Shown: positions 62,921 through 64,000 of the stretch, in pieces
Layout of the letters: every line of letters begins with the position of its first letter
How positions within the stretch are numbered: the first letter of the stretch is position 1
Assembly (NCBI RefSeq): GCF_014203795.1
Contig: NZ_JACHJU010000001.1
Coordinates: 2,232,001-2,296,000, forward strand
DNA from: Streptosporangium album
Lineage (GTDB): Bacteria > Actinomycetota > Actinomycetes > Streptosporangiales > Streptosporangiaceae
DNA length: 64,000 nt
Direction: 5' to 3'
Position numbers and translations under genes: made by a program
Notes under the pieces: model-generated
Databases searched by the model: none
Told to the model about the DNA's origin: nothing
What the model saw: the letters and a program-made list of their open reading frames with translations, nothing else

Positions 62921-63096
62921 ACGTCCAGGGTGTGCCAGGGAACTGTCGGTGACATTGGCTCTTAGCGATAACAAGCCCCGCGGGAGGCATGGCTGACCCG
63001 GTCGGCATGGATGTTGTGTGCGAGCATCTTCAGGCCCGACGCCTCGGACGCTCCGGGCCAGTTGTCAGCGGGGTGTCCTCACCGAAAGTGCAAGGT

Positions 63097-63130
63097 AGGG
63101 GTCCAGCCCACATACGCCCAAAACCCACAT
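63097..63130. repeat. Inverted repeat C (pairs with 63307-63339)
   Basis: Starts AGGGGTCCAGCCCACATACG; reverse complement of D with two or three mismatches. Related to A and B in its first 11 bases and its overall pattern; minus strand encodes CGFWAYVGWTP. Confidence 0.8.
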
Positions 63131-63306
63131 CCGATCTCGATGTACCGGATGACGCGCCCGAGTCGTGCGGCTGCCCTCGCGGTGGACCCGCAGGTCAGCG
63201 CCGTCCCGGCCATCACCGTGTACGGGATAAAGGACCGTTGTCCGGCACCTGGGCTCGACCGGATTCCCCGCCGCACACCTGCCCCTGACCAGCGGGAACG
63301 CCGGGC

Positions 63307-63339
63307 CAATGCGGGTTTTGGGCGTATGTGGGCTGGACC
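63307..63339. repeat. Inverted repeat D (pairs with 63097-63130)
   Basis: Reads AATGCGGGTTTTGGGCGTAT then GTGGGCTGGACCC. C and D enclose 176 bp without a gene. Confidence 0.8.
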
Positions 63340-63366
63340 CGTTCATCGGAGTTCGGCACGGTCATT

Positions 63367-64000
63367 TCACACCTCGATAGCGGCCAGCGCCTGCATGGCG
63401 TCGTGCTCAAGCCGCGAAAGGTCATGGAGGAGCGTGCTGGCCTGTTCGAGGTGTGTGGGATCGCCGGATTCACCAGCCTTGGCGATCAGGCCGGCGACCT
63501 CGGTCCACATCCCAGCGGCGCGTCCGTACATCTCGTGGCCGGTACGCAGCGCGCTGTCGTCACGGAGGTGTGCGCATTCGCCGAGGAAGTCTCGGTAAAG
63601 GTTGCGGAACAGGGCACCGCCTGTCCCGGCGCGCTCCATCAGCAGCGCCGCCTGCGGCAGGTCCCGGGCGGGGTCGTCGCTGCGGTCCCACCACTTCTCG
63701 ACCTGTCGGGCGGTCTTCTCAATGCCCCGGTAGCCGAGGTTGGCGATGGGCGGATTGAGGAAGTCCCCCGCGCAGGCCTTGATCGCCGGGACGATGACGT
63801 CTCGCAGGGCGGGGAGCTGATCGGGGACGGTAAGGGTGAAGGACCGGTTCTTCGCCGTCATCGGGCCGCGCTCGGCCCTTGCCTTGGCCAGGCTGGCCAG
63901 GCTGGTCGTGACCGCTCCGCCCTGCTGGTCGGTGTCGACCAGGTAGGCGACGTCGTCGTACCCGTACATGGCCACGATGTGGCCACCGAAGTGCACTTTC
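63367..64000 (-). CDS. BtrH_N/DUF4872 domain protein (partial, N-terminus beyond window)
   Basis: About 210 visible residues. HFGGHIVAMYGYDDVAYLVD then TDQQGGAVTTSLASLAKARA matches the junction of a BtrH-type N-terminal (papain-like acyltransferase) domain and DUF4872, with a possible catalytic His in HFGGH. The helical remainder (KTARQVEKWWDRSDDPARDL, LFRNLYRDFLGECAHLRDDS) is the DUF4872 part. BtrH relatives transfer acyl groups from carrier proteins in butirosin-like pathways; here the role is unknown. The stop is at 63367. The start lies past the right edge. Confidence 0.8.
   Translation of the reverse strand, partial: KVHFGGHIVAMYGYDDVAYLVDTDQQGGAVTTSLASLAKARAERGPMTAKNRSFTLTVPDQLPALRDVIVPAIKACAGDFLNPPIANLGYRGIEKTARQVEKWWDRSDDPARDLPQAALLMERAGTGGALFRNLYRDFLGECAHLRDDSALRTGHEMYGRAAGMWTEVAGLIAKAGESGDPTHLEQASTLLHDLSRLEHDAMQALAAIEV

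Larger units (their letters stand above)
62921..63366. other. Intergenic stretch holding the C/D element
   Basis: No gene with support. It contains the 243-bp element bounded by repeats C and D. Confidence 0.45.

Noticed and set aside
61427..63339. Repeats A-F as a CRISPR array
   Set aside because: They are inverted pairs with unequal, long spacers rather than direct repeats with uniform spacers; no cas genes.
61427..63339. A proven 5-bp target-site duplication around the A/B, E/F or C/D elements
   Set aside because: I compared the five bases on both sides of each element and found no match, so mobility is not demonstrated.

Overview
The window is high-GC actinobacterial chromosomal DNA. 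Gene content points to Streptosporangiales or a close relative: ECF sigma factor with a CU044_5270-type partner, DUF397 protein next to an XRE regulator, HicB/RHH-DUF4097-DrrA-DrrB cassette, MmyB-type regulators and eukaryotic-like Ser/Thr kinases with propeller tails. The genus is an inference. I see no tRNA, rRNA or CRISPR array.

Layout. 1-9.7 kb: a CYP102-type P450-reductase fusion (cut by the left edge) with a divergent TetR gene and twin operators, a frameshifted TPR-like gene, an ECF sigma/membrane-partner pair, a CYTH protein, a serine recombinase without a normal start, and a membrane protein-histidine kinase-response regulator operon. The regulator has lost most of its DNA-binding domain at a junction with a phosphotransferase relic. 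10.0-29.5 kb: a defence island of lower GC and different codon use. It holds a Vsr endonuclease, two C5-cytosine methyltransferases, a three-gene minus-strand operon (XRE-GHKL ATPase, unknown protein, DUF6339-like protein), about 1.1 kb of relics and hairpins, and a four-gene translationally coupled plus-strand operon (sacsin-type GHKL ATPase fused to an SF2 helicase, UvrD-type helicase, DrmA-like helicase, DrmB-like DUF1998 protein). This is the most likely new system here: a DISARM-related array without the phospholipase-D protein DrmC and with two GHKL ATPases. 29.6-38.5 kb: regulators, small secreted proteins, a ricin-type lectin, and a TetR/membrane-protein pair with a clear operator. 38.6-49.0 kb: two paralogous Ser/Thr kinase-propeller proteins flanking a LysR/MFS/isochorismatase-like module. 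The first paralog has lost its N-lobe through a frameshifting deletion of about 143 bp. 49.3-59.3 kb: a tendamistat-like secreted protein, integrase relics, an MmyB-type regulator with a DHA2 exporter, a P450, and the RHH-DUF4097-DrrA-DrrB cassette. 59.3-64.0 kb: a graveyard of IS and recombinase fragments with three sets of long inverted repeats that all end in AGGGGTCC, interleaved with SMI1/KNR4, YCII, HEAT-repeat and BtrH/DUF4872 genes.

How the genes work together. In the defence island the methyltransferases probably mark self DNA and Vsr repairs T:G mismatches from 5mC deamination. The DrmAB pair with two further helicases and a GHKL ATPase probably acts on unmodified incoming DNA. The minus-strand XRE-GHKL operon may be a second, MORC/MutL-like restriction module sharing the methyltransferases, or an accessory arm of the same system. 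Roles are inferred from families and gene order; no activity can be read from sequence alone.
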